From the NCBI RefSeq assembly GCF_050948175.1, contig NW_027490444.1, forward strand, positions 62,001 through 126,000: a DNA stretch of 64,000 bases, in the 5' to 3' direction. Positions 11,751-24,880 of the stretch are shown here, piece by piece; position 1 is the stretch's first letter; the number at the start of each line of letters is the position of its first letter. The notes below the pieces were generated by a model. That model saw only the letters and a program-made list of their open reading frames with translations. It did not search any database and was not told the DNA's origin. The DNA comes from Xylocopa sonorina. Lineage: Eukaryota > Arthropoda > Insecta > Hymenoptera > Apidae. A program made the translations under genes and the position numbers.

Positions 11751-13500
11751 TGGAGTTCTTATGTTACTTAAAACGCGATATCGCATCTCATTTCTATGTT
11801 TCCTGGTAAGATATAATATGATTTGCGAAGTGTCATGTATTCCTCCCCTACACTTCAAATGAACGTAAATGCGACACTTCCTTGCCAGGAAATAGCGTTT
11901 GCAAATGTCTACCTATCGTATCAATAGTGTTCTAATGCTTCTTAAAACGCGATATCGCATCACATTTCTATGTTTCATGGTAAGATGTAATATGATTTGC
12001 GAAGTGTTATGTATTTCTCCTCTACACTTCAAATGAATGTAAATGCGACACTTCCTTGCAAAGAAATAGCGTTTGCAGATGTCTACGTATCGTAGCAATA
12101 GCTTTCTAATGCTTCTTAAAATGCGATATCGCATCTCATTTCTATGTTTCATGGTAAGATGTAATATGATTTGCGAAGTGTCATGTATACCTCGTCCACA
12201 CTTCAAATGAATGTGAATGCGATACTTCCTCGCTAGGAAATAGCGTTTGCAGATGTTTACGTATCGTAGCAATAGAGTTCATATGATTCTTAAAACGCGA
12301 TATCGCATTTCATTTCTATGTTTCATGGTAAGATATAACATGATTTGCGTATTGTTATGTATTCCTCGTCTACACTTCAAATGAATGTAAATGCGACACT
12401 TCCTTGCTAGGAAGTAGCGTCTGCAGATGTCTAGGTATCGAAGCAATAGAGTTCTAATGCTTCTTAAAACGAGATATTGCACCTCATATCTATGTTTCAT
12501 GATAAGGTATAATATTCATTGCGAAGTGTTATGCATTCCTCGTCTACACTTCAAATGAATGTGAATGCGATACTTCCTCGCTAGGAAATAGCTTTTGCAG
12601 ACGTCTACGTATCGTAGCAATAGATTTCTAATGCTTCTTAAAACGCGATATCGCATCTCATTTCTATGTTTCATGGTAAGATATAATATTCATTGCGAAG
12701 TGTTATGCATTCCTCGTCTACGATTCAAATGAAAATAAATGCGACACTTCCTTGCATGGAAATAACAATTGCAGATGTCTACGTATCGTAGCAATAGAGT
12801 TCATATGATTCTTAAAACGCGATATCGCATCTCATTCCTATGATTCATGATAAGATATAATATTCATAGCGAAGTGTCATGTATACCTCGTATTCACTTA
12901 AATGGAATGTAAATGCGACACTTCCATGCTAGGAAATAGGGTTTGCAGATGTCTACTTATATTAGCAATAGAGTTCTAATGCTTCTCAAAACGCGATATA
13001 GCACCTCATTCCTATGTTTCATGATAAGATATAATATTCATTGCGAAGAGTCATGTATACCTCGTATTCACTTCAATGGAATGTAAGTGCGACACTTCCA
13101 TGCTAGGAAATAGCGTTTGCAGATGTCTACGTATCGTAGCAATAGAGTTCTAATGCTTCTTAAAACGCGATATCGCATCTCACTTTTATGCTTCATGATA
13201 AGGTATAATATTCATTGCGAAGTGTCATGTATACCGCGTATTCACTTCAAAAGAATGTAAATGCGACACTTCCATGCTAGGAAATAGCGTTTGCAGATGT
13301 CTACGTATCGTAGCAATAGAGTTCTAATGCTTCTTAAAACGCGATATCGCATCTCACTTTTATGCTTCATGATAAGGTATAATATTCATTGCGAAGTGTC
13401 ATGTATACCTCGTATTCCGTTCAAAAGAATGTAAATGCGACACTTCCTTGCAAGGAAATAGCGTTTGCAGATGTCTACGTATATAAGCAATGGAGTTCTT
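11751..13500 (+). repeat. Transition zone between satellite subfamilies A and B
   Basis: B-type monomers (ATGATTTGCGAAGTG, TATTCCTCGTCTACACTTC, CAAATGAATG) replace A-type ones from about 11.76 kb. A-type monomers return at about 12.84-13.43 kb and B then takes over for good. The monomers at 11646-11858 and 13386-13598 are both A/B hybrids with the same unusual ATTCCGTTC/CTCCGTTC variant, and they lie exactly 1,740 bp (10 x 174) apart. The A/B boundary has therefore been copied, which explains the mosaic. Confidence 0.85.
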
Positions 13501-15614
13501 ATGTTACTTAAAACGCGATATCGCATCTCATTTCTATGTTTCATGGTAAGATATAATATGATTTGCGAAGTGTCATGTATTCCTCCTCTACACTTCAAAT
13601 GGATGTAAATGCGGCACTTCCTTGCCAGGAAATAGCGTTTGCAAATGTCTACCTATCGTATCAATAGTGTTCTAATGCTTCTTAAAACGCGATATCGCAT
13701 CACATTTCTATGTTTCATGGTAAGATGTAATATGATTTGCGAAGTGTTATGTATTTCTCCTCTACACTTCAAATGAATGTAAATGCGACACTTCCTTGCC
13801 AAGAAATAGCGTTTGCAGATGTCTACGTATCGTAGCAATATCTTTCTAATGCTTCTTAAAACGCGATATCGCATCTCATTTCTATGTTTCATGGTTAGAT
13901 ATAACATGATTTGCGAAGTGTTATGTATTCCTCGTCTACACTTCAAATGAATGTGAATGCGATACTTCCTCGCTAGGAAATAGCGTTTGCAGATGTCTAC
14001 GTATCGTAGCAATAGCTTTCTAATGCTTCCTAAAAAGCGATATCGCATCTCATTTCTATGTTTCATGGTAAGATATAATATTCATTGCGAAGTGTTATGC
14101 ATTCCTCGTCTACGATTCAAATGAAAGTAAATGCGACACTACTTTGCATGGAAATAACGATTGCAAATGTCTACGTATCGTAGCAATAGCTTTCTAATGC
14201 TTCTTAAAACGCGATATCGCATCTCATTTCTATGTTTCATGGTAAGATATAATATTCATTGCGAAGTGTTGTGCATTCCTCGTCTACGATTCAAATGAAA
14301 ATAAATGCGACACTTCCTTGCATGGAAATAACGATTGCAGATGTCTACGTATCGCAGCAATAGAGTTCATATGATTCTTAAAACGCGATATCGCATTTCA
14401 TTTCTATGTTTCATGGGAAGATATAACATGATTTGCGTAGTGTTATGTATTCCTCGTCTACACTTCAAATGAAAGTGAATGCGATACTTCCTCGCTAGGA
14501 AATAGCGTTTGCAGATGTCTACGTATCGTAGCAATAGCTTTCTAATGCTTCTTAAAACGCGATATCGCATCTCATTTCTATGTTTCATGGTAAGATGTAA
14601 TATTCATTGCGAAGTGTTATGCATTCCTCGTCTACGATTCAAATGAAAGTAAATGCGACACTTCCTTGCATGGAAATAACGATTGCAGATGTCTACGTAT
14701 CGTAGCAATAGAGATCATATGATTCTCTAAACGCGATATCGCATTTCATTTCTATGTTTCATGGTAAGATATAACATGATTTGCGTAGTGTTATGTATTC
14801 CTCGTCTACACTTCAAGTGAATGTAAATGCGACACTTCCTTGCTAGGAAGTAGCGTCTGCAAATGTCTAGGTATCGTAGCTATAGAGTTCTAATGCTTCT
14901 TAAAACGAGATATTGCACATCATATCTATGTTTCATGATAAGTTATAATATTCATTGCGGAGTGTTATGCATTCCTCGCCTACGATTCAAATGAAAGTAA
15001 ATGCGACACTTCCTTGCAAGGAAATAGTGTTTGCAGATGTCTAGGTATCGTAGCAATATAGTTCATATGATTCTTAGAATGCGATATCGCATCACATTTC
15101 TATGTTTCATGGTAAGATATAACATGATTTGCGAAGTGTCATGTATTCCTCGTCTACACTTCAAATGAATGTAAATGCGACACTTCCTTGCTAGGATATA
15201 GCGTTTGCAGATGTCTATGTATCGTAGCAATAGAGTTCTAATGCTTCTTAAAACGCGATATCGCATCTCATTTCTATGTTTCATGGTAAGATGTAATATG
15301 ATTTGCGAAGTGGTATATACTCCTCCTCTACACTTCAAATGAATGTAAATGCGACACTTCCTTGCCAGGAAATAGCGTTTGCTAATGTCTACCTATCGTA
15401 GCAATAGTGTTCCAATGCTTCTTAAAACGCGATATCGCATCTCATTTCTATGTTTCATGGTTAGACATAACATGATTTGCGAAGTGTTATGTATGCCTCG
15501 TCTACACTTCAAATGAATGTGAATGCGATACTTCCTCGCTAGGAAATAGCGTTTGCAGATGTCTACGTATCGTAGCAATAGATTTCTAATGCTTCTTAAA
15601 ACGCGATATCGCAT
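13501..15614 (+). repeat. Main satellite array, subfamily B
   Basis: Forward B-type monomers of 174 bp. Sub-variants include ACGATTCAAATGAAAGTAAA and AATAACGATTGCAGATGTC near 14.1-14.7 kb. Homogeneity rises compared with the region before 12 kb. I see no gene. Minus-strand frames of up to 137 codons are side effects of the 58-codon period. Confidence 0.95.
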
Positions 15615-16700
15615 CTCATTTCTATGTTTCATGGTAAGATATAACATGATTTGCGAAGTGTTATGTATTCCTCGTCTACACATCAAATGAATGTGAATGC
15701 GATACTTCTTCGCTAGGAAATAGCGTTTGCAGATGTCTACGTATCGTAGCATTAGCTTTCTAATGCTTCTTAAAACGCGATATCGCATCTCATATCTATG
15801 TTTCATGGTAAGATATAATATGATTTGCGAAGTGTCATGTATTCCTCTTCTACACTTCAAATGAATGTAAATGCGACACTTCCTCGCTAGGAAATAGCGT
15901 TTGCAGATGTCTACGTATCGTAGCAGTAGCTTTCTAATGCTTCTCAAAACGCGATATCGCATCTCATTTGTATGTTTCATGGTAAGATATAATATGATTT
16001 GCGAAGTGTCATGTATTCCTCGTCTACACTTCAAATGAATGTAAATGCGACACTTCCTTGCTAGGAAATAGCGTCTGCAGATGTCTAGGTATCGTAGCGA
16101 GAGTGTTCTAATGCTTCTTAAAACGCGATATCGCATCTCATTTCTACGTTTCATTTTCTCATTTCTATGTTTCATGGTAAGATATAACATGATTTGCGAA
16201 GTGTTATGTATTCCTCGTCTACACATCAAATGAATGTGAATGCGATACTTCTTCGCTAGGAAATAGCGTTTGCAGATGTCTACGTATCGTAGCATTAGCT
16301 TTCTAATGCTTCTTAAAACGCGATATCGCATCTCATATCTATGTTTCATGGTAAGATATAATATGATTTGCGAAGTGTCATGTATTCCTCTTCTACACTT
16401 CAAATGAATGTAAATGCGACACTTCCTCGCTAGGAAATAGCGTTTGCAGATGTCTACGTATCGTAGCAGTAGCTTTCTAATGCTTCTCAAAACGCGATAT
16501 CGCATCTCATGTGTATGTTTCATGGTAAGATATAATATGATTTGCGAAGTGTCATGTATTCCTCGTCTACACTTCAAATGAATGTAAATGCGACACTTCC
16601 TTGCTAGGAAATAGCGTCTGCAGATGTCTAGGTATCGTAGCGAGAGTGTTCTAATGCTTCTTAAAACGCGATATCGCATCTCATTTCTACGTTTCATTTT
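15615..16700 (+). repeat. Tandem 543-bp higher-order unit, two copies
   Basis: 15615-16157 and 16158-16700 are near-identical. They share the rare variants CACATCAAATGAATG and GATACTTCTTCGCTAGG (15701 and 16244, 543 bp apart). The unit is three 174-bp monomers plus a 21-bp insertion that duplicates the CTCATTTCTACGTTTCATTT segment (near 16146 and 16689). The insertion acts as a physical marker. Boundaries are approximate to a few tens of bases. Confidence 0.85.
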
Positions 16701-19481
16701 CTCATTTCTATGTTTCATGGTAAGATATAATATGATTTGCGAAGTGTTATGTATTCCTCGTCTACACTTCAAATGAATGTGAATGCGACACTTCCTCGCT
16801 AGGAAATAGCGTTTGCAAATGTCTACGTATCGTAGCAATAGATTTCTAATGCTTCTTAAAACGCGATATCGCATCTCATTTCTATGTTTCGTGGTAAGAT
16901 ATAATATGATTTGCGAAGTGTCATGTATTCCTCGTCTATACTTCAAATGAGTGTAAATGCAACACTTCCTTGCAAGGAAATAGCGTTTGCAGATGTTCGG
17001 CTATCGTAGCAATAGAGTTCTAATGCTTCTTAAAACGCGATATCGCATCTCATTTCTATGTTTCATGGTAAGATATAATATGATTTGCGAAGTGTCATGT
17101 ATTCCTCGTCTACACTTCTAACGAATGTAAATGCGACACTTCCTTGCTAGGAAATAGCGTCTGCAGATGTCTAGGTATCGTAGCAATAGAGTTCTAATGC
17201 TTCTTAAAACGCGATATCGCATCTCATTTCTATGTTTCATGGTAAGATGTAATGTGATTTGCGAAGTGTTTTGTATTCCTCCTCTACACTTCAAATGAAT
17301 GTAAATGCGACACTTCCTTGCTAGGAAATAGCGTCTGCAGATGTCTAGGTATCGTAGCAATAGAGTTCTAATGCTTCTTAAAACGCGATATCGCATCTCA
17401 TTTCTATGTTTCATGGTAAGATGTAATGTGATTTGCGAAGTGTTATGTATTCCTCCTCTACACTTCTAATGAATGTAAATGCGACACCTCCTTGCAAGGA
17501 AATAGCGTTTGCAGTTGTCTACCTATCGTAGCAATGGTGTTGTAATGCTTCTTAAAACGCGATATCGCACCTCATTCCTATGCTTCATGGTAAGATATAA
17601 TATGATTTGCGAAGTGTTATGTATTCCTCGTCTACACTTCAAATGAATGTAAGTGCGACACTTCCTTGCTAGGAAATAGCGTCTGCAGATGTCTAGGTAT
17701 CGTAGCAGTAGCTTTCTAATGCTTCTCAAAACGCGATATCGCATCTCATTTGTATGTTTCATGGTAAGATATAATATGATTTGCGAAGTGTCATGTATTC
17801 CTCGTCTACACTTCAAATGAATGTAAATGCGACACTTCCTTGCTAGGAAATAGCGTCTGCAGATGTCTAGGTATCGTAGCGAGAGTGTTCTAATGCTTCT
17901 TAAAACGCGATATCGCATCTCATTTCTACGTTTCATTTTCTCATTTCTATGTTTCATGGTAAGATATAACATGATTTGCGAAGTGTTATGTATTCCTCGT
18001 CTACACATCAAATGAATGTGAATGCGATACTTCTTCGCTAGGAAATAGCGTTTGCAGATGTCTACGTATCGTAGCATTAGCTTTCTAATGCTTCTTAAAA
18101 CGCGATATCGCATCTCATATCTATGTTTCATGGTAAGATATAATATGATTTGCGAAGTGTCATGTATTCCTCTTCTACACTTCAAATGAATGTAAATGCG
18201 ACACTTCCTCGCTAGGAAATAGCGTTTGCAGATGTCTACGTATCGTAGCAGTAGCTTTCTAATGCTTCTCAAAACGCGATATCGCATCTCATGTGTATGT
18301 TTCATGGTAAGATATAATATGATTTGCGAAGTGTCATGTATTCCTCGTCTACACTTCAAATGAATGTAAATGCGACACTTCCTTGCTAGGAAATAGCGTC
18401 TGCAGATGTCTAGGTATCGTAGCGAGAGTGTTCTAATGCTTCTTAAAACGCGATATCGCATCTCATTTCTACGTTTCATTTTCTCATTTCTATGTTTCAT
18501 GGTAAGATATAATATGATTTGCGAAGTGTTATGTATTCCTCGTCTACACTTCAAATGAATGTGAATGCGACACTTCCTCGCTAGGAAATAGCGTTTGCAA
18601 ATGTCTACGTATCGTAGCAATAGATTTCTAATGCTTCTTAAAACGCGATATCGCATCTCATTTCTATGTTTCGTGGTAAGATATAATATGATTTGCGAAG
18701 TGTCATGTATTCCTCGTCTATACTTCAAATGAGTGTAAATGCAACACTTCCTTGCAAGGAAATAGCGTTTGCAGATGTTCGGCTATCGTAGCAATAGAGT
18801 TCTAATGCTTCTTAAAACGCGATATCGCATCTCATTTCTATGTTTCATGGTAAGATATAATATGATTTGCGAAGTGTCATGTATTCCTCGTCTACACTTC
18901 TAACGAATGTAAATGCGACACTTCCTTGCTAGGAAATAGCGTCTGCAGATGTCTAGGTATCGTAGCAATAGAGTTCTAATGCTTCTTAAAACGCGATATC
19001 GCATCTCATTTCTATGTTTCATGGTAAGATGTAATGTGATTTGCGAAGTGTTTTGTATTCCTCCTCTACACTTCAAATGAATGTAAATGCGACACTTCCT
19101 TGCTAGGAAATAGCGTCTGCAGATGTCTAGGTATCGTAGCAATAGAGTTCTAATGCTTCTTAAAACGCGATATCGCATCTCATTTCTATGTTTCATGGTA
19201 AGATGTAATGTGATTTGCGAAGTGTTATGTATTCCTCCTCTACACTTCTAATGAATGTAAATGCGACACCTCCTTGCAAGGAAATAGCGTTTGCAGTTGT
19301 CTACCTATCGTAGCAATGGTGTTGTAATGCTTCTTAAAACGCGATATCGCACCTCATTCCTATGCTTCATGGTAAGATATAATATGATTTGCGAAGTGTT
19401 ATGTATTCCTCGTCTACACTTCAAATGAATGTAAGTGCGACACTTCCTTGCTAGGAAATAGCGTCTGCAGATGTCTAGGTA
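15918..19481 (+). repeat. Tandem 1,782-bp higher-order unit, two copies
   Basis: About 15918-17699 and 17700-19481 are direct copies at an offset of 1,782 bp, which is 10 x 174 plus two 21-bp insertions. The markers agree: the 21-bp insertion sits at 16146 and 16689, and again at 17928 and 18471. The rare block GGTGTTGTAATGCTTCTT recurs near 17536 and 19318. The first copy carries part of the 543-bp pair, so two rounds of duplication are nested. The long minus-strand frames at 15393-16946 (517 codons) and 17523-18728 (401 codons) come from these copies and begin identically. Confidence 0.88.
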
Positions 19482-22400
19482 TCGTAGCAATAGAGTTCAA
19501 ATGCTTCTTAAAACGAGATATTGCATCTCATATCTACGTTTCATGATAAGATATAATATTCATTGCGAAGTGTTATGCACTCCTCGTATACGATTCAAAT
19601 GAATGTAAATGCGACACTTCCTTGCAAGGAAATAGCGTTTGCAGATGTCTACGTATCGAAGCAATAGAGTTCAAATGCATCTTAAAACGAGATATTGCAT
19701 CTCATATCTATGTTTCATGATAAGAAATAATATTCATTGAGAAGTGTTATGCATTCCGCGTCTACGATTCAAATGAATGTAAATGCGACACTTCCTTGCA
19801 AGGAAATAGCGTTTGCAGATGTCTACGTATCGTAGCAATAGAGTTCTTATGATTCTTAAAACGCGATATCGCATCTCATTTCTATGTTTCATGGTAAGAT
19901 ATAATATGATTTGCGAAGTGTTATGTATTCCTCGTCTACACTTCATGTGAATGTAAATGCGACACATCCTTGCAAGGAAATAGCGTTTGCAGATGTCTAC
20001 GTATCGAAGCAATAGAGTTCAAATGCTTCTTAAAACGAGATGTTGCATCTCATATCTATGTTTCATGATAAGATATAATATTCATTGCGAAGTGTTATGC
20101 ATTCCTCGTCTGCGATTCAAATGAAAGTAAATGCGACACTTCCCTGCAAGGAAATAACAATTGCAGACGTCTACGTATCGTAGCAATAGTGTTCATATGA
20201 TCCTTAAAACGCGACACCGCATCTCATTTCTATGTTTCATTGTAAGATATAACATGATTTGCGAAGTGTTATGTATTCCTCGTCTACACTTCAGATGAAT
20301 GTGAATGCGATACTTCCTCGCTAGGAAATAGCGTTTGCAGATGTCTACGTATCGTAGCAATAGCTTTCTAATGCTTCTTAATACGGGATATCGCATCTCA
20401 TTTCTATGTTTCATGGTAAGATATAACATGATTTGCTAAGTGTTGTGTATTCCTCGTCTACACTTCAAATGAATGTGAATGCGATACTTCCTCGCTAGGA
20501 AATAGCGTTTGCAGATGTCTACGTATCGTAGCAATAGAGTTCTTATGATTCTTAAAACGCGATATCACATCTCATTTCTATGCTTCATGGTAAGATATAA
20601 TATGATTTGCGAAGTGTCATGTATTCCTCGTCTACTATTCAAATGAGTGTAAATGCGACACTTCCTTGCTAGGAAATAGCGTCTGCAGATGTCTAGGTAT
20701 CGTAGCGATAGAGTTCTAATGCTTCCTTAAACGCGATATCGCATCTCATTTCCATGTTTCATGGTAAGATATAATATGATTTGCGAAGTGTTTTGTATTC
20801 CTCGTCTACACTTCAAATGAATGTAAATGCGACACTTCCTTGCAAGGAAATAGCGTTTGCTGATGTCTACGTATTGAAGCAATAGAGTTCTAATGCTTCC
20901 TTAAACGCGATATCGCATCTCATTTCCATGTTTCATGGTAAGATATAATATGATTTGCGAAGTGTTATGTATTCCTCCTCTACACTTCAAATGAATGTAA
21001 ATGCGACACTTCCATGCAAGGAAATAGCGTTTGCAGTTGTTTACCTATCGTAGCTATAGTGTTCTAATGCTTCTTAAACCGAGATATCGCATCTCATCCC
21101 TATGTTTCATGGTAAGATATAATATGATTTGCGAAGTGTTATGTATTCTTCGTCTACACTTCAAATGAATGTAAATGCGACACTTCCTTGCAAGGAAATA
21201 GCGTTTGCAGATGTCTACGTATCGTAGCAATAGAGTTCTTATGATTCTTAAAACGCGATATCGCATCTCATTTCTATGTTTCATGGTAAGATATAACATG
21301 ATTTGCCAAGTGTTATGTATTCCTCGTCTACACTTCAAATAAATGTGAATCCGATTCTACCTCGCTAGGAAATAGCGTTTGCAGATGTCTACGTATCATA
21401 GCAATAGCTTTCTAATGCTTCTTAAAACGCGACATCGCATCTCATTTCTATGTTTCATGGTAAGATATAATATGATTTGCGAAGTGTTATGTATTCCTCG
21501 TCTAAACTTCAAGTGAATGTAAACGCGACACTTCCGTGCTAGGAAATAGCGTCTGCAGATGTCTAAGTATCGAAGCAATAGAGTTCAAATGCTTCTTAAA
21601 ACGAGATATTGCATCCCATATCTATATTTCGTGATAAGATATAATATTCATTGCGAAGTGTTATGCATTCCTCGTATGCGATTCAAATGAATGTAAATGC
21701 GACACTTCCTTGCAAGGAAATAGCGTTTGCAGTTGTCTACGTATCGTAGCAACAGATTTCTAATGCTTCTTAAAACGCGATATCGCATCTCATTTCTATG
21801 TTTCATGGCAAGATATAATATGATTTGCGAAGTGTTATGTATTCCTCGTCTACACATCAAATGAATGTAAATGCGACACTTCTTTGCAAGGAAATAGCGT
21901 TTGCAGATGTCTACCTATCGTAGCAATTGAGTTCTAATGATTCTTAAAACGCGATATAGCATCTCATTTCTATGTTTCATGGTAAGGTATAATATGATTT
22001 GAGAAATGTTATGTATTCCTCGTCTACACTTCAAATGAATGTAAATGCGACACTTCCATGCTAGGAAATAGCGTCTGCAGATATCTAGGTATCGTAGCAA
22101 TAGAGTTCAAATGCTTCTTAAAACGAGTTATTGCATCTCATATCTATGTTTCATGATAAGATATAATATTCATTGCGAAGTGTTATGCATTCCTCGTATA
22201 CGATTCAAATGAATGTAAATGCGACACTTCCTTGCAAAGAAATAGCGTTTGCAGATGTCTACGTATAGTAGCAATAGATATGTAATGCTTCTTAAAACGC
22301 GATATCGCATCCCATTTCTACGTTTCATGGTAAGATATAATATGATTTGCGAAGTGTCATGTATTCCTCGTCTACTATTCAAATGAGTGTAAATGCGACA

Positions 22401-23947
22401 CTTCCTAGCAAGGAGATAGCGTTTGCAGATGTCTACGTATCGTAGACATAGATTTCAAATGCTTCTTAAAACGCGATATCGCATCTCATTTCTATGTTTC
22501 ATGGTAAGATATAATATGATTTGCGAAGTGTTATGTATTCCTCGCCTACACTTCAAATGAATGTAAATGCGACACTTCCTTGCAAAGAAATAGCGTTTGC
22601 AGATGTCTACGTATCGTAGCAATAGATATGTAATGCTTCTTAAAACGCGATATCGCATCTCATTTCTATGTTTCATGGTAAGATATAACATGATTTGCGA
22701 AGTGTTATGTATTCCTCGTCTACACTTCAAATGAATGTAAATGCGACACTTCCTTGCAAAGAAATAGCGTTTGCAGATGTCTACGTATAGTAGCAATAGA
22801 TATGTAATGCTTCTTAAAACGCGATATCGCATCTCATTTCTACGTTTCATGGTAAGATATAATATGATTTGCGAAGTGTCATGTATTCCTCGTCTACTAT
22901 TCAAATGAGTGTAAATGCGACACTTCCTAGCAAGGAGATAGCGTTTGCAGATGTCTACGTATCGTAGCCATAGATTTCAAATGCTTCTTAAAACGCGATA
23001 TCGCATCTCATTTCTATGTTTCATGGTAAGATATAATATGATTTGTGAAGTGTTATGTATTCCTCGTCTACACTTCAAATGTATGTAAATGCGACACTTC
23101 CTTGCAAGGAAATAGCGTTTGCAGATGTCTACGTATCGTAGCAATAGATATGTAATGCTTCTTAAAACGCGATATCGCATCTCATTTCTATGTTTCATGG
23201 TAAGATATAATATGATTTGCGAAGTGTTATGTATTCCTCGTCTACACTTCTAATGAAAGTAAATGCGACACTTCCTTGCAAAGAAATAGCGTTTGCAGAT
23301 GTCTACGTATCGTAGCAATAGATATGTAATGCTTCTTAAAACGCGATAACGCATCTCATTTCTATGTTTCATGGTAAGATATAATATGATTTGCGAAGTG
23401 TCATGTATTCCTCGTCTACACTTCAAATGAATGTAAATGCGACACTTCCTTGCTAGGAAATAGCGTCTGCAGATGTCTAGGTATCGTGGCAATAGAGTTC
23501 TAATGCTTCTTATAACGCGATATCGCATCTCATTTCTATGTTTCATGGTAAGATGTAATATGATTTGCGAAGTGTTATGTATTCCTCGTCTACACTTCAA
23601 ATGAATGTAAATGCGACACTTCCTTGCAAGGAAGTAGCGATTGCAGATGTCTACGTATCGAAGCAATAGGATTCTTATGATTATTAAAACGCAATATCGC
23701 ATCTCATTTCTATGTTTCATGGTAAGATATAATACGATGTCTACGTATCGAAGCAATAGGATTCTTATGATTATTAAAACGCGATATCGCATCTCATTTC
23801 TATGTTTCATGGTAAGATATAATATGATTTGCGAAGTGTCATGTATTCCTCGTCTACACTTCAAATGAATGTGAATGCGACACTTCCTCGCTAGGAAATA
23901 GCGTTTGCAGATGTCTACGTATCGTAGCAATAGAGTTCATATGATTC
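19482..23947 (+). repeat. Main satellite array, B monomers with interspersed C-type monomers
   Basis: The majority B monomers are interspersed with a minority C type (CGAGATATTGCATCTCATAT, CATGATAAGATATAATATTC, TCTACGATTCAAATG), for example near 19510, 20037 and 21600. A run at about 22.25-23.4 kb shares the variants AATAGATATGTAATGCTTC and CTTGCAAAGAAATAG. No gene is supported. Confidence 0.95.
23646..23825 (+). repeat. 90-bp partial-monomer tandem duplication
   Basis: Two copies of a 90-bp segment, GATGTCTACGTATCGAAG through AAGATATAATACGAT, lie at 23646-23735 and 23736-23825. They differ at about two positions (GCAATATCGC against GCGATATCGC, and near the end). This breaks the 174-bp register by half a monomer, so one monomer here is effectively 264 bp. 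It sits about 120 bp before the transposon insertion. The length is a multiple of three, so the minus-strand frame runs through it. Confidence 0.9.
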
Positions 23948-23951
23948 TTAA
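23948..23951. repeat. TTAA target-site duplication, left
   Basis: TTAA directly abuts the left terminal inverted repeat and is repeated at 24952-24955. Removing the element plus one TTAA restores the satellite motif ATGATTCTTAAAACGCG, which is present intact in many other monomers. Confidence 0.95.
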
Positions 23952-23966
23952 CCCTTTTAGCACCGA
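23952..23966. repeat. Left terminal inverted repeat of the 1,000-bp element
   Basis: CCCTTTTAGCACCGA, a perfect 15-bp match to the reverse complement of the right end. Confidence 0.93.
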
Positions 23967-24397
23967 GCGCCTGAAGCGTGCCTAGATGAAGAATACCGGG
24001 CCAAATCGACGAATTTGTAGAGGTTTGCGAAAATGCTCGTAAAAACGAAAGTAGGCGTGATATTTACAAAATTCAAAAAGCAGTATACTGCGAAATGAAT
24101 GGAGAATAAATTGATATCAATGGTGTTTCGATATTTGTTGAAAATCATAACAATAACATAAATATAAGACATTATAAAAATCGTACAAAGTAATTTCACA
24201 TTTTCAAAACATAATTGCACATATAAAAAATCATCGTTTGGTCATCGTTTTATATAAATCAGATAGTATAGTGTATAGACACTGCATTTTGCAATAATTT
24301 GCAATAAAATAGCGGAAGTCGGATAACAAAACGAAAGGATAACGCTATGATGCACGGCAAGCGTCAGACAGGTCTTACTACACAAATGGATCGTAAA

Positions 24398-24422
24398 TTT
24401 TTTTTTTCTTTTTTTTTTTTTT
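24398..24422. repeat. T-rich run inside the transposon
   Basis: Nearly pure T over about 25 bases with a single C, within the element's interior. It is a low-complexity tract with no function inferred and is likely to vary in length. Confidence 0.85.
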
Positions 24423-24880
24423 CAAAAAGGTAGCAACAAAACTGATATTATTTCCTGCTTCTAATTGTATCTCTATGAAAACGTTGACGGTTTTTGAATA
24501 CTGACTGCACGTTAGAAGTATCAAGAAAGACTGAAAAAGATTTTAGGTTCGCCGAATCAATGCACGGATGCCACTTGAGTTCTCCGATAATTATTATAAA
24601 CATCGTAAAGATTGTGATTAGTATATAGAGAATAGTATAGAGAAACTATTTCGTGTCGACGGATATGCAAGGGATATCCCGTGTCCCGTCTCTACCTCAC
24701 CACGCTCACATATACAAAGCGCTCGGCACTAATCAGTATAAGATATAACAAAAAGATAAGTGAAATAAACATTTGTTCACTTGCATTGCATCGTATTTGA
24801 ACCATATTAACATTTTATAAAGTTATTTTGAGACAGAGATCTCTTATGATGAGTATAATAAGGCTCCAACGGAGGCGCAA

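Noticed and set aside
15393..16946. 517-codon minus-strand reading frame as a repeat-protein gene
   Set aside because: It is a 58-codon satellite unit read in an open phase. Common monomer variants carry an in-frame TGA, diverged copies lose the frame, and no non-repetitive exon, promoter or known domain is visible.
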